Assembly: GCA_016713625.1 (NCBI GenBank)
Contig: JADJOT010000007.1
Span: 195,186-259,185, forward strand
Source: Candidatus Accumulibacter affinis
Lineage (GTDB): Bacteria > Pseudomonadota > Gammaproteobacteria > Burkholderiales > Rhodocyclaceae
Direction: 5' to 3'
DNA: 64,000 nt
Shown here piece after piece: positions 36,001-45,144 of this stretch. The notes beneath the pieces are model-generated. The model ran no database searches, was not told where the DNA came from, and saw only the letters and a program-made list of their open reading frames with translations. Numbering within the stretch: position 1 is the first letter of the stretch; each line of letters begins with the position of its first letter. A program made the translations under genes and the position numbers.

Positions 36001-36150
36001 TCAGTCGGGGGAATACTCGTCGGCTTGATGACCCCAGGTGGTCCAGCCGTCGCGCGAGCCGCGCGCGAACAGTTCGAGGAAGGGGCCGGGCGAGCACGCT
36101 TCGATCAGCGCGTAGGCTTCGTCGGCGCGAAGGCTCGCGTTTGCGGCTCT
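36001..36150 (-). pseudogene. C-terminal remnant of an MT-A70-type adenine methyltransferase
   Basis: About 45 residues before a stop at 36001 (DEAYALIEACSPGPFLELFARG, then GWTTWGHQAD) match the C-terminal end of MT-A70/Ime4-like N6-adenine methyltransferases. The upstream part, including the catalytic DPPW, is missing. This looks like what is left of a phage- or restriction-associated methylase at the edge of the defence island. Confidence 0.6.
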
Positions 36151-36453
36151 TGAGGATGTTGTCCTGGCGACGGCCGCCTGCACTGGCGATGGCCAGCGGC
36201 AGCGATTCACCTCGCGATGGCCAACACTCGCTTCGTGACGTAAGTCCTGGGAAGGATCGTGATGCGATGTTTTAATTAACAAGCGTCCTGATTCATGGGA
36301 AAGCCACGGGCACTGGACAAAGTGCGATGGCGATTCCCTTATCAGGGGCTGCCGGGGCCGTAGGCAAGATTGACGCCGCTTGATGGGGGTTCCTTTACTC
36401 GTACAGGAATCGTAATTTTCTCTGTCCTTCCTTCTCGTTCCATAAGAAAAGCC

Positions 36454-36906
36454 ATGTCGACTGCACAATATTTCCGCCTTAACCAACCCTTCGTCGTCAG
36501 CGAATTGATTGACAGCGAGGTGGTGATCATGAATCTCAAGTCCGGCAACTACTACAGTGCCCGGAAAACCGGCGCACTGGTCTGGGCATGGCTGGAAAGC
36601 GGCCTGCCGGTGGCGGCGATGACCTCCCGCCTGGCGGCAATCTATGCCGGGGACGAAGCAGCTTACGCCAGCGACCTCACTGCCTTCCTTGACCGCCTGC
36701 TCGACGAAGGGTTGATCCAGCCATTGGCAGTCGCTGCAGTGGCCAGCGCTGATCCGGGCGACAGCCTGCCGCCACCCAGCGCTTATCAGCCACCGCTGCT
36801 CGAGGTCTACGCGGACATGCAGGATTTGTTGCTGCTCGACCCGATCCATGACACGGACGACGTCGGCTGGCCGGTGGCCAAAGCCAACCCTGTCCCGGCC
36901 ATCTGA
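36454..36906 (+). CDS. PqqD-like peptide-binding protein
   Basis: This 150-residue protein starts with a PqqD/RRE-like winged domain (YFRLNQPFVVSELIDSEVVIMNLKSGNYYSARKTGALVWAWLESG). PqqD-type domains bind leader peptides of RiPPs or act as chaperones in HprK-related systems. After ~residue 95 is a proline-rich acidic tail (PPPSAYQPPLLEVYADMQDLL), unusual for PqqD and closer to the PqqD-like partners of HprK-related kinases. The start at 36454 is chosen from the domain edge; an upstream in-frame start at 36370 adds unlike sequence. First gene of the cluster. Confidence 0.75.
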   Translation: MSTAQYFRLNQPFVVSELIDSEVVIMNLKSGNYYSARKTGALVWAWLESGLPVAAMTSRLAAIYAGDEAAYASDLTAFLDRLLDEGLIQPLAVAAVASADPGDSLPPPSAYQPPLLEVYADMQDLLLLDPIHDTDDVGWPVAKANPVPAI

Positions 36907-36916
36907 GTTCGACGCA

Positions 36917-37645
36917 ATGACCGATTCTTTTTCATTGCTGCCGGCAGCGCGGGAGAACACAGCGGCGCTGAGTGTCATCGTCATCGTCCGCAATGGTGCC
37001 CGATTCATCGCCGAGGCGCTGACAAGCATCTTCCTGTCGCGCTTGCAGCCTGCCGAAATCATCGTCGTCGATGGCGATTCGAGCGACGACACCGTTGCCA
37101 TTGCCGAAACCTTTCCGCGCGTGCGCGTCTGGCGTCAAACGACGCAGGGCATCGCCAATGCGTATAACGAAGGCATAGAGCAGGCTAGCGGCGGCTATCT
37201 GGCGTTCATTTCCCACGACGACCGCTGGATGCCCGGCAAGCTGGATCGGCAGATCGCGTATCTGGAAAGCCATCCCGAGACCGATGCCGTCCTCTGCCAG
37301 GTCGAGCATTTCCTCGAAGACGGCCTCGAATGTCCGCCGGGCTTCCGCCCGGAACTGCTGGGCGTGGCGCGTCCCGGCTGGATCATGGAGGCGCTGCTGG
37401 CCAGGCGGGAAGTCTTCGAGCGGGTCGGCCGCTTCGATCCGGCCTTTGCCGTCAGCGAAGACAGCGACTGGTTTGCTCGCGCCGTCGATGGCGGCGTGAA
37501 ACTGACGGTGTTGCCCGAAATGTTGGTGTGCAAACGGGTTTATGGCGGCAATGCCACTTTGACCGGCGCACGGACCAACCCGCTGCTGCTGAAAGCGCTG
37601 CGTAGCTCGATCCAGCGCAAGCGGCAGGAGGCCAGTCATGCATGA
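36917..37645 (+). CDS. Family 2 glycosyltransferase
   Basis: This 242-residue GT-A enzyme transfers a sugar from a nucleotide donor. SVIVIVRNGARFIAEALTSIF is the first strand and helix, IIVVDGDSSDDT the donor-binding loop, and ISHDDRWMPGKLDRQI the DxD-equivalent HDD. EDSDWFARAV supplies the acidic catalytic region. Start at 36917 follows the PqqD stop by 10 bases and overlap with the next gene is 8 bases. The acceptor is unknown; neighbouring genes suggest a small peptide or surface glycan. Confidence 0.85.
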   Translation: MTDSFSLLPAARENTAALSVIVIVRNGARFIAEALTSIFLSRLQPAEIIVVDGDSSDDTVAIAETFPRVRVWRQTTQGIANAYNEGIEQASGGYLAFISHDDRWMPGKLDRQIAYLESHPETDAVLCQVEHFLEDGLECPPGFRPELLGVARPGWIMEALLARREVFERVGRFDPAFAVSEDSDWFARAVDGGVKLTVLPEMLVCKRVYGGNATLTGARTNPLLLKALRSSIQRKRQEASHA

Positions 37646-38357
37646 GCGCTTCCCGCGGGTAAGTGTGATCGTTCCCTGTTACAACGCCGCGGCCTATTTG
37701 CCGGCAGCCCTGGCCAGCTTGCTGGCGCAACGGCCGGCGGTGTGGGAAGTGATCGTCATCGACGATGGCTCCAGCGATGACAGTGCGGCCATCGCCGCCG
37801 GCGTCGGCGCACCGGTACGTTGCCATCGCCAGGATAACCAGGGCATTGCCGCCGCGCGTAACCACGGCCTGCGACTGGCCGGCGGCGACTGGATTGCCTT
37901 TCTCGACGCCGACGATCTATGGCCCGCCGACAGTCTCGGCCTGCGCCTGCGCGAACTCGCCGCCAGGCCCGACCTCGATGGCGTGTATGGCCTGGTGGAA
38001 GCCTTTGCCAGCCCGGAACTGTCGGTGGCAGATCTGCTGACCTTGCAGGTGCCACCGATCAGCCAGGCCGGGCGCCTGGCTGGCGCCCTGCTGTTGCGGC
38101 GGCAGGTGTTTGCGCGGGTCGGCGACTTCGACACCGGATTCGCTGTCGGCGAGACCATGGACTGGATTGCCCGCGCCGAGGAACAAGGGGTGGCCCTGGG
38201 ACAGGTCGACGGCGTGGTCTTGCGCCGCCGCATCCACAGCGCCAACACGGTGCGGAAGACCGAACGCCTGCACGCGGATTACCTGCGCCTGTTGCGAGCC
38301 TCGCTACTGCGCCGCCGGAGCACGCCAACAGACCTCGCCGGCGAAGCGCAACGATGA
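37638..38357 (+). CDS. Family 2 glycosyltransferase
   Basis: This second GT2 of the cluster has 239 residues. RVSVIVPCYNAAAYLPAALASLL opens the fold, VIVIDDGSSDDSA is the nucleotide-sugar loop, and IAFLDADDLWPADSL carries the DAD metal-binding motif. It resembles the GT2 half of the HprK fusion downstream, sharing the DDLWP motif, so the two may descend from one duplication. Its TGA overlaps the nucleotidyltransferase ATG. Confidence 0.87.
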   Translation: MHERFPRVSVIVPCYNAAAYLPAALASLLAQRPAVWEVIVIDDGSSDDSAAIAAGVGAPVRCHRQDNQGIAAARNHGLRLAGGDWIAFLDADDLWPADSLGLRLRELAARPDLDGVYGLVEAFASPELSVADLLTLQVPPISQAGRLAGALLLRRQVFARVGDFDTGFAVGETMDWIARAEEQGVALGQVDGVVLRRRIHSANTVRKTERLHADYLRLLRASLLRRRSTPTDLAGEAQR

Positions 38358-39496
38358 AAGAGCATGCCTACCATCCCGGCAAGCTGTGGCCGTCCCTGGC
38401 CCAGGAGCAACTGCTCAAGGCCGCTTTGTGCGATGGCGAAGAAGCCCTGCAAGCGTTTCGCACCTGGCGCCAAGGGGTCGATCTGGAAGGGGAGTTGGGC
38501 TACCCGGTGTTGCGCCTGTTGCCGCTGGCCTACCACAATCTGCAGCGCCTCGGCTTGCGGGATCCTTTGATCGGCCGACTGAAGGGTGTCTACCGGCGCT
38601 TCTGGTGCGAAAACCAGGCGCTGTTCTTCGCCATGCACCCGGTCATGCAGCACCTCCGCGAAGCCGGCGTCGATCTGCTGATGCTCAAGGGGGCACCTTT
38701 GGTCTTGAGCTATTACCGCAACCACGCCTTGCGCCCGATGTCCGATTTTGACTTTGCCGTGCGCATGGAGCATCTGCCGCGCGCGGTGGAGTTGCTGAAG
38801 GAATCGGGGTGGACGCTGCGCAAGGAGCTATCGGCGGACGGCCTGCAGTTTTTTCACGCCGCGCTGTGCATGCACGGTAGCCTGCAAGTGGATGTGCACT
38901 ATCATTTCCTGCGCGAATGCGTGACGCCGACCGCTGACCAATGGTTCTGGTCCGATGTGGAGGCGGTGGATTTCCAGGGCCTGCAAGCCTGGCAACTGGG
39001 CCCCACCGCGCTACTGTTCCATACCGTCATGCACGGGGTACGCTGGAACGAAGAACCTCCGATCCGCTGGATTCCGGATGCCCTGATGGTTTTGCGCCAA
39101 CGTGGCGGCGAGGTGGACTGGGACCGTCTGCTCGCCTTTGCCGACTCGCAAAGGCTGACTTACCGGCTGGCGCTGGGCCTCACTTACCTGGCCGAAAATT
39201 TCGCGGTCGAGCTGCCCGAATCGGTTCATACCCACTTGCAGCAATACCGGCCAGGCGTTCTCGAGCGCATTGCCAATCGCGCCGTGCTCGGCGACGTGCG
39301 CCGCTGCTATGCGCATCCCCTGACGAAGCAGGGGGTGCTGTTTGCCGAGTACTGCGGCCTGGTCGACAGCGCCAATCCCTTCCGTCTGCTTTGGGGTTTT
39401 TCCCATTACCTGCGCTACTGCTGGGAGTTACGCGGCCGCCTGGAGATCTTCCCGACGATCTTCAACGGCCTCAGGCAGCGTTTGGGGTGGCGTTGA
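38354..39496 (+). CDS. Nucleotidyltransferase-fold protein (NTP_transf_5 type)
   Basis: This 380-residue protein belongs to the Uncharacterised nucleotidyltransferase family (PF14907) found beside lasso-peptide, HprK-related and exopolysaccharide genes. The active-site signature is LLMLKGAPLVLSYY followed by RPMSDFDFAV, in which the two aspartates should bind metal. A C-terminal helical domain follows. Probable activity is nucleotidyl or phosphoryl transfer to a small substrate or peptide; no substrate has been set for the family. It overlaps both neighbours (ATGA, TGATG). Confidence 0.8.
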   Translation: MKEHAYHPGKLWPSLAQEQLLKAALCDGEEALQAFRTWRQGVDLEGELGYPVLRLLPLAYHNLQRLGLRDPLIGRLKGVYRRFWCENQALFFAMHPVMQHLREAGVDLLMLKGAPLVLSYYRNHALRPMSDFDFAVRMEHLPRAVELLKESGWTLRKELSADGLQFFHAALCMHGSLQVDVHYHFLRECVTPTADQWFWSDVEAVDFQGLQAWQLGPTALLFHTVMHGVRWNEEPPIRWIPDALMVLRQRGGEVDWDRLLAFADSQRLTYRLALGLTYLAENFAVELPESVHTHLQQYRPGVLERIANRAVLGDVRRCYAHPLTKQGVLFAEYCGLVDSANPFRLLWGFSHYLRYCWELRGRLEIFPTIFNGLRQRLGWR

Positions 39497-41226
39497 TGAA
39501 GTCCTGGTCGGCGCGCGCGCTGGGCTCGAACTTCTTCGACCGACGGGCCGTCGGGCTGTTCTTGCACTACTACCAGCCCCGCTGGCCGCGTCTGTTGGGG
39601 TATTCCCTGGCCGCCGCTCTGCAATCGCTGTTCATCCTGCCGATCCTGTTCCTGATTCGCATGGTCTTCGACCAGGCCATACCGCAAGGCAAGATCGACT
39701 GGTTGCTCCTGCTCGGTGGCGGCATCGTATTGATTCGCTTGCTGCATAGTGCGACGGGTTGGTGGCTGCGCGGGATCGTGGTGGGTATGGTCAAGGGGAC
39801 CGTGCAGGTGTTGCGGCAAGACTTGCTGGATCGCCTCTACACCCTCTCGCGCGAACATTTCAACCACGCCGACATGGACCGGATGCATACCCGCATCGTA
39901 TTGGACAGCGAGCGTTTCGACAATCTGAGCAACCTCTTGTTGTCCAGCATGTTGCCGGCCTTGTTGGCCAGCCTGGCCTTGTTGGCGGTGGTGCTGGCCT
40001 TGAACTGGCAACTGGTGGCGATGACCGCGGCGATCATTCCGGTCTTGGCCTGGACTTCGCGCCGTTCGGGCAAACGCATCAAGTCCGACGTGCATGAATG
40101 CCAGCAGGCGATGGAACAATTCAGCAAAGGCGCCAGATTCACCTTGCGGCAAATGGATCTGATCCGGCTGCAAGCCTGCGAGATGCGGGAAACAGCCATC
40201 CAGCGCGAGTACATTGCGCAATTGACCGCCAGCAGCCGACGCATGGCGATGAGTTTCGCCATCCACGGGCTGGTGCAGCGCAACCTGACCGGGCTCGCCG
40301 GCATCGTCATTCTGGTGGCGGGCGGTACCGCCGTCGCGCAGGGCAGCATGAGTCTGGGCGACCTGATGTCGTTTTACGTGGCGGCCGGGCTATTGAACGG
40401 GCAACTGGATTCGTTGGCGGGAGGCATTCCCGAGTTGATCAGCGGCCAGGAGGCATTGCTGAAGTTGCATGGATTGTTGAACGACGGCGAGGAGCAGCCT
40501 TATCGGGGTCAGCGGCGCATCGCCTTTGATGGTGGCGTGCGCTTGCGTGGGGTCAGCTTTGCCTATGCTGGCCAGCTTGTCTTGCGCTCGCTCGATCTCG
40601 ACATTCCGGCGGGCGGGCGAGTGGCGATCGTCGGGCCGAACGGCGCCGGCAAGACGACGCTGCTGAGCCTGCTGGTGGGTTTTTGCCGACCACAAACGGG
40701 CACGCTGTTCGCCAGTGGCGTGGCTTACGACGAACTGGAGATGACGGCGCTGCGCAAGGACATCGGCGTGGTCATGCAACAGCAGAGCTTTTTCGCCGGC
40801 ACGGTTCTCGACAATCTCCGCTTCGGCCACCCCGACGCCAGCCTGGCGGCGGTGCGCAACGCTGCCCGCCTGGCTCTGGCCGATAATTTTGTCAGTGCCC
40901 TGGCGCAAGGCTACGCTACCGAGATTGGCGAAGGTGGGGCGCTTCTGTCCGGGGGCGAGCGACAAAGGTTGGCGATCACCCGCGCCTTGCTGGGCGAACC
41001 GAAGTTGCTGATCCTCGATGAGCCGACCAACCACCTCGACGCCGACGCCATCGCTCGCTTGATGGCGGGCCTGCTGCAGGCGCCAAGTCGCCCGGCGATC
41101 CTGATCATCAGCCACGACCCCGGCGTGGTGGAGCTTGCCGACCGGGTTTACCGTCTCGAGGAGGGCCGTCTGCAACTGGCCTCTCCCGGTCCCATCAATT
41201 CAACTACGCGATTGATCTATGGATAA
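39496..41226 (+). CDS. ABC exporter, fused membrane and ATPase domains
   Basis: This 576-residue half-transporter of the ABCB/peptide-exporter kind has six helices in the first ~310 residues. The ATPase domain follows: Walker A GPNGAGKTT (~residues 380), Q-loop in VVMQQQSFF, signature LSGGERQ, Walker B LLILDEPTNH and the histidine switch in IISHD. There is no N-terminal C39 peptidase domain, so it does not cleave a leader itself. It overlaps the nucleotidyltransferase stop (TGATG) and should export the product of this cluster. Confidence 0.88.
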   Translation: MKSWSARALGSNFFDRRAVGLFLHYYQPRWPRLLGYSLAAALQSLFILPILFLIRMVFDQAIPQGKIDWLLLLGGGIVLIRLLHSATGWWLRGIVVGMVKGTVQVLRQDLLDRLYTLSREHFNHADMDRMHTRIVLDSERFDNLSNLLLSSMLPALLASLALLAVVLALNWQLVAMTAAIIPVLAWTSRRSGKRIKSDVHECQQAMEQFSKGARFTLRQMDLIRLQACEMRETAIQREYIAQLTASSRRMAMSFAIHGLVQRNLTGLAGIVILVAGGTAVAQGSMSLGDLMSFYVAAGLLNGQLDSLAGGIPELISGQEALLKLHGLLNDGEEQPYRGQRRIAFDGGVRLRGVSFAYAGQLVLRSLDLDIPAGGRVAIVGPNGAGKTTLLSLLVGFCRPQTGTLFASGVAYDELEMTALRKDIGVVMQQQSFFAGTVLDNLRFGHPDASLAAVRNAARLALADNFVSALAQGYATEIGEGGALLSGGERQRLAITRALLGEPKLLILDEPTNHLDADAIARLMAGLLQAPSRPAILIISHDPGVVELADRVYRLEEGRLQLASPGPINSTTRLIYG

Positions 41227-43045
41227 CAATCATCCTTGCGACACACCGAGCATGCCCGAGCACCAGCAAGTGGCATTTTTCGACAGCGTCCTGGACTGCG
41301 CACTGGCCGCCGAGGCCGCGGCCGGCGCACTGGAATGCCACTGGGAACTGGCGGGAAGCCTGATCCGCGTGGTCTATGCCGGGGAAACGCTGCGTCGGCA
41401 TTTCAGCGCCGCCCTGGCGCATCTGGAGGTCACGCCGAATCGCCCGGCCGATGTGACCTTCCATCTCTGGGACAGCGCCTCGACCGGCATCGTCATGCCG
41501 CCACCACCGATCCCGCAGGATCGCCTCACCGATCGGGGCGATATCTGGGGAATGAACAGCCCGCGCATCCGCGCCGCCTTTCACTGGATCGAATGTTCGG
41601 TCAATCTGCTCGACCTGGCGCGCGGCGAGGCGGTCTATTGGGTGCGCAACGAGGAAACCCTGCCCTATTGGTGCGAGGCATCGCCGTTGCGGACGCTGTT
41701 CCACTGGTGGATGGAGCATAAGGGATGCCAGTTGCTGCACGCTGCCGCGATTGGCGACCAGGACGGCGCCATTCTGGTCACCGGCAAGGGCGGTGTCGGC
41801 AAATCCACCACGGCCTTGGCGTGTCTGGCGGAGGGCATGACCTATCTGGCCGACGACTACCTGGTCGTCGGGCTGGAACCGGAGCCGCGCGTGTACAGCC
41901 TGTATGCCACGGCCAAGCTGGAACCCGAACAGCTGGCCCGATTTCCGGTGTTCACTCCGCTGCTGACCAACCACGACCAGCTCGCCGAAGAAAAGGCGGT
42001 ATTGCAGTTATGGCCGGCTCGCCGCGCACAACTGGCGCATTCCCTGCCCCTCAAGGCGGTGCTTGCCCCCCGCTTTGCCGATGCCGAAGCGACGCAGGTG
42101 GGACCGCTCAGTCGCGCCAGGCTGCGCAACGCGGCTGCTTTCACCACGCTGTCGCAACTACCTTACGCAGGCAAGGCCACCTACCAGTTCATCGATCGCC
42201 TGCTCGATCGGGTTCCCGGTCTGGAGATCGCCCTGGGCAGAAATCTGGGCGGAGTCCCGGCGGCGATTAGCGAACTGCTGCGGCAGGACGCTGCGGCGAT
42301 TGCGTGCCTGGCCAACGCAGAGGAAAGCCGGGACGATTCGCGTTGGCCACTGGTCAGCGTTGTCATTCCGGTCTACAACGGGGCAGCCTTCCTTGGCGAG
42401 GCCATCGCCAATGTCCTCGCGCAACACTATCCGGCGCTGGAAATCATCGTCGTAGATGATGGGTCCACCGACCACATTGCCGAGGCGGTCCGGCAATTAC
42501 CAGTGGACGTGCGTTATTTCCGTCAGGACAACGCCGGTGCCGCAGCAGCCCGCAACCGCGGCATCAAGGATACCTCCGGCGAATTCATCGCCTTCCTGGA
42601 CGTGGACGATCTGTGGCCCGAAGGCAATCTGCGCATGCTCGTGGCGGCCTTGCTCGAGACGCCGGATTGGGATGTCGTGCATGGTCGTGCGCAACTGCTG
42701 GCAAAAAGCCCGCATGGCGACACCTATGATTATGTGGGCAACCCGAAGGAGTCCTTCCCCTTTTATATCGGCGCAGGCCTGTATCGCCGCCGTGCCTTCG
42801 AACGAGTCGGCTTGTTTGACGCCGACTTGCAGTTTGCCGAGGATGCCGACTGGTTCCACCGGGCGGCCGATCTCAAGCTGGCCATCGCCCGCCCCGAGGC
42901 CGTCACGCTGTTGGTCCGCCGCCACGGCGCCAATATGACGACGGGCAAAACCCTGGTCGAACTCAACGCCTTGCGCGTATTCAAGAAAGCCCTGGACCGA
43001 CGCAGACTGGCGACAGACGACGGCTCTCCTACTCAACCCGCTTAA
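41219..43045 (+). CDS. HprK-like kinase fused to a family 2 glycosyltransferase
   Basis: This 608-residue fusion has two parts. Residues ~1-370 form an HprK-related kinase: the lead-in LLHAAAIG, P-loop GKGGVGKST (~189-197), and the acidic YLADDYLVV strand. HPr kinases phosphorylate a serine on a partner protein or peptide. From ~375 a complete GT2 domain begins (VSVVIPVYNGAAFLGEAI, IIVVDDGSTDH, IAFLDVDDLWPEGNL). HprK-related kinases normally stand alone beside PqqD-like genes, so the fusion suggests phosphorylation and glycosylation act on one substrate. It overlaps the ABC gene by 8 bases. Confidence 0.85.
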   Translation: MDNNHPCDTPSMPEHQQVAFFDSVLDCALAAEAAAGALECHWELAGSLIRVVYAGETLRRHFSAALAHLEVTPNRPADVTFHLWDSASTGIVMPPPPIPQDRLTDRGDIWGMNSPRIRAAFHWIECSVNLLDLARGEAVYWVRNEETLPYWCEASPLRTLFHWWMEHKGCQLLHAAAIGDQDGAILVTGKGGVGKSTTALACLAEGMTYLADDYLVVGLEPEPRVYSLYATAKLEPEQLARFPVFTPLLTNHDQLAEEKAVLQLWPARRAQLAHSLPLKAVLAPRFADAEATQVGPLSRARLRNAAAFTTLSQLPYAGKATYQFIDRLLDRVPGLEIALGRNLGGVPAAISELLRQDAAAIACLANAEESRDDSRWPLVSVVIPVYNGAAFLGEAIANVLAQHYPALEIIVVDDGSTDHIAEAVRQLPVDVRYFRQDNAGAAAARNRGIKDTSGEFIAFLDVDDLWPEGNLRMLVAALLETPDWDVVHGRAQLLAKSPHGDTYDYVGNPKESFPFYIGAGLYRRRAFERVGLFDADLQFAEDADWFHRAADLKLAIARPEAVTLLVRRHGANMTTGKTLVELNALRVFKKALDRRRLATDDGSPTQPA

Positions 43046-43065
43046 ACCAGAGGCCAGACAAACCC

Positions 43066-44061
43066 ATGCTGGAAACATTTCTCCCTTCGATTCTTGGCCG
43101 CCTGAAAAAGACCGCGGCCAGCCCGCCGAAAGCGGCGGGCATTGCCAACCCCGGGGTGCGCATCGTCGACGGCAAAATAGTGCCGCACTATGCCTTCCAA
43201 GTGGATATCGTCGACCAGTGCAACCTCGCCTGCCGGGATTGCAACCATATTTCCCCGATCGCCAAAAATCGCTTCACCAACCCGGAAACGCTGCACCGCG
43301 ACTTCTCGATTCTAGCCAAGGTGTATCAGCCGCAGCTGGTGCAATTGCTCGGCGGCGAGCCGCTGCTGCATCCCGACATTGTGACGGTCATCAAAGCGGT
43401 GCGGGCAAGTGGGATCAGCGACCGGGTCATGGTAGTAAGCAACGGCCTGTTGTTGCCGCGCATGCGAGATGAATTCTGGGAGAATCTGGACGATCTGGAA
43501 ATATCGATCTACCCGGATTCAAACCTCGACCAGAAACTGATCGAGAACTTCCAGGCCAAAGCCACAGAACATGAGGTGCGCCTGGAAGTTTATTACTACA
43601 AGGAATTTCGCAGAGGTTTTTCCATACCCGGCACGCAGAATCAGGCTTTGGTAGAACGCATCTATCGAAGTTGCAAGGCGGTGCATGTCTGGGGATGCCA
43701 CTCGCTTTATGAAGGCTATATCTACAAATGCCCGCAAAGCACTTTTATCCCTCGAATGTTGGGGCTGGCCAAGGAGAAGCATACACGCGACGGACTCGAA
43801 CTTCGGGATGCGCCAGATTTTCGGGATGAACTGTACGCTTTCCTTACCTCTCCCGAACCCTTGCAGGCGTGTCGTAACTGCCTGGCCACAGCGGGCAGCA
43901 TGCGCCCGCACACGCAAGTGCGGCCCAGAGACTGGCTTGCCGAGCACGATGGGCCGCTGGAATCCATGGTGGATTATCAGGAATTGCGCCGGATAGAAGC
44001 GGAAATGCATATCCAGAAGCCTGACCATATCAAGGAGTTGCTCGAAAGCCGGAGCGCCTGA
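43066..44061 (+). CDS. Radical SAM protein
   Basis: This 331-residue radical SAM enzyme has the [4Fe-4S] motif C52-x3-C56-x2-C59 (QCNLACRDCNH). GGEPLLHP follows as the SAM-binding GGE, then the later VVSNGLLLP strand. Additional cysteines (SCKAVHVWGCHSLYEGYIYKCPQS, and CRNC near the end) could bind an auxiliary cluster, as in SPASM-like enzymes that modify peptides. It starts 20 bases after the fusion gene. The likely role is a radical modification of the cluster's product; the exact reaction is unknown. Confidence 0.85.
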   Translation: MLETFLPSILGRLKKTAASPPKAAGIANPGVRIVDGKIVPHYAFQVDIVDQCNLACRDCNHISPIAKNRFTNPETLHRDFSILAKVYQPQLVQLLGGEPLLHPDIVTVIKAVRASGISDRVMVVSNGLLLPRMRDEFWENLDDLEISIYPDSNLDQKLIENFQAKATEHEVRLEVYYYKEFRRGFSIPGTQNQALVERIYRSCKAVHVWGCHSLYEGYIYKCPQSTFIPRMLGLAKEKHTRDGLELRDAPDFRDELYAFLTSPEPLQACRNCLATAGSMRPHTQVRPRDWLAEHDGPLESMVDYQELRRIEAEMHIQKPDHIKELLESRSA

Positions 44062-44132
44062 TGACCGAGACCTCGAAATCATCGACCTTATTCAAGAATC
44101 GACATGCTAAACCGCTTGCTGCAAGCATTTAA
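44061..44132 (+). CDS. Possible 23-residue coupled peptide
   Basis: An ATG overlaps the radical SAM stop (TGATG) and opens a 23-codon frame ending inside the methyltransferase gene. The peptide is serine/threonine-rich and then basic (MTETSKSSTLFKNR). It could be a coupling peptide that carries ribosomes to the next gene or, less likely, a modified peptide substrate. There is no independent evidence that it is translated. Confidence 0.25.
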   Translation: MTETSKSSTLFKNRHAKPLAASI

Positions 44133-45027
44133 CCGCGGCGGTGGCAACGCGCCCGGCGCCGCCACTATCCGCGATACTGCCAATCTCGAGATCCTGTTGC
44201 CATGGGCTTTGGCAAAGGCAGGCGAGGAGATTCGGTTTCCCGTTGCCTATCTGGAGTTCCTGCGCACCTGCCTGGAAAGGAAGCGCTTTCCGATCACTAC
44301 CGTCAAGAAAAACCGAAGCGGCCATGACCAGGATTCTGCTCGGCGTTTTGCTTCCCTGCTCGGTGCCTTGTCCACTCTGCCAGCGATCGAATTCGCCGTG
44401 GCCGCCAGGCTCGCGCGAGTTGCCGACACTTTCCACAGCAACCCGGGGAATTTTCAGAGCAATAGCTGGTTCGGGGATATCCGCGCGCATTTTGAAATGA
44501 CTTCGTCCTTTGGCCACAAGGGCCGAATTCTCACAACGATCATTCGCTTCATGCGTTGCTCGCGATGCCTGGAACTGGGCACCGCCTACGGCATGTCGGC
44601 GCTGTTCATCCTCGAGGCATTGGCAGCGCAAGGTTTGGACACGCAACTGACCACCGTGGAAGGTTCGGAGACGCTATACGAGATCGCCTCCCGATTGCTC
44701 GACAGCCGTTTTCAAGGGCGGGTGAGTTGCGAGTATGGCTGGACCTCGCACGTGCTGCCTCGCCTGGCTGGAAATCTGATTCCGGTGGATTTCATGTTTC
44801 ACGATGCCGGACATTCCCGGCAGGATTATGTCGGCGATTTCCAGGCTGCACTGCCGCTACTGGCGCCGGGCGCGGTCGTCCTGATCGACGACATCAACTG
44901 GAACGACCCGCGTTTTGCCTCGACCAATCCGCAATGCCGCGAGGGCTGGCTGGCCGTGGCCAGCCATGCAAGAGTCATGTGGGCGGTCGAGATCGGCCAG
45001 GAGATGGGCTTGGTGTTGTTGAATTGA
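44104..45027 (+). CDS. Class I SAM-dependent methyltransferase
   Basis: This 307-residue protein has a Methyltransf_24-type O-methyltransferase core in its C-terminal half. CLELGTAYGMSALFI is the glycine-rich SAM motif, TTVEGSETLYEIAS carries the acidic ribose contact, and FMFHDAGHSRQDYVGDF with GAVVLIDDINW are the metal/active-site strands. About 140 N-terminal residues are extra and unrecognised. It is last in the plus-strand cluster, whose product may be methylated before export. The upstream ribosome binding site is weak; translation may be coupled through the 23-codon frame. Confidence 0.8.
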   Translation: MLNRLLQAFNRGGGNAPGAATIRDTANLEILLPWALAKAGEEIRFPVAYLEFLRTCLERKRFPITTVKKNRSGHDQDSARRFASLLGALSTLPAIEFAVAARLARVADTFHSNPGNFQSNSWFGDIRAHFEMTSSFGHKGRILTTIIRFMRCSRCLELGTAYGMSALFILEALAAQGLDTQLTTVEGSETLYEIASRLLDSRFQGRVSCEYGWTSHVLPRLAGNLIPVDFMFHDAGHSRQDYVGDFQAALPLLAPGAVVLIDDINWNDPRFASTNPQCREGWLAVASHARVMWAVEIGQEMGLVLLN

Positions 45028-45110
45028 CCCACCACCGCATCGCCTCGCCAACGGGCCATCGCTACCTTGGGGCGCATCGCAGCGGTGCGATCCGGCGATG
45101 CACCGAGCGA

Positions 45111-45144
45111 CCAGCGGCCTGAGGGCGTGCGGTCTAGCCGCTGG
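45111..45144. terminator. Possible bidirectional terminator hairpin
   Basis: CCAGCGGC (45111-45118) pairs with GCCGCTGG (45137-45144) in the gap between the converging methyltransferase and chromate transporter genes. No T run follows on either strand. Confidence 0.3.
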
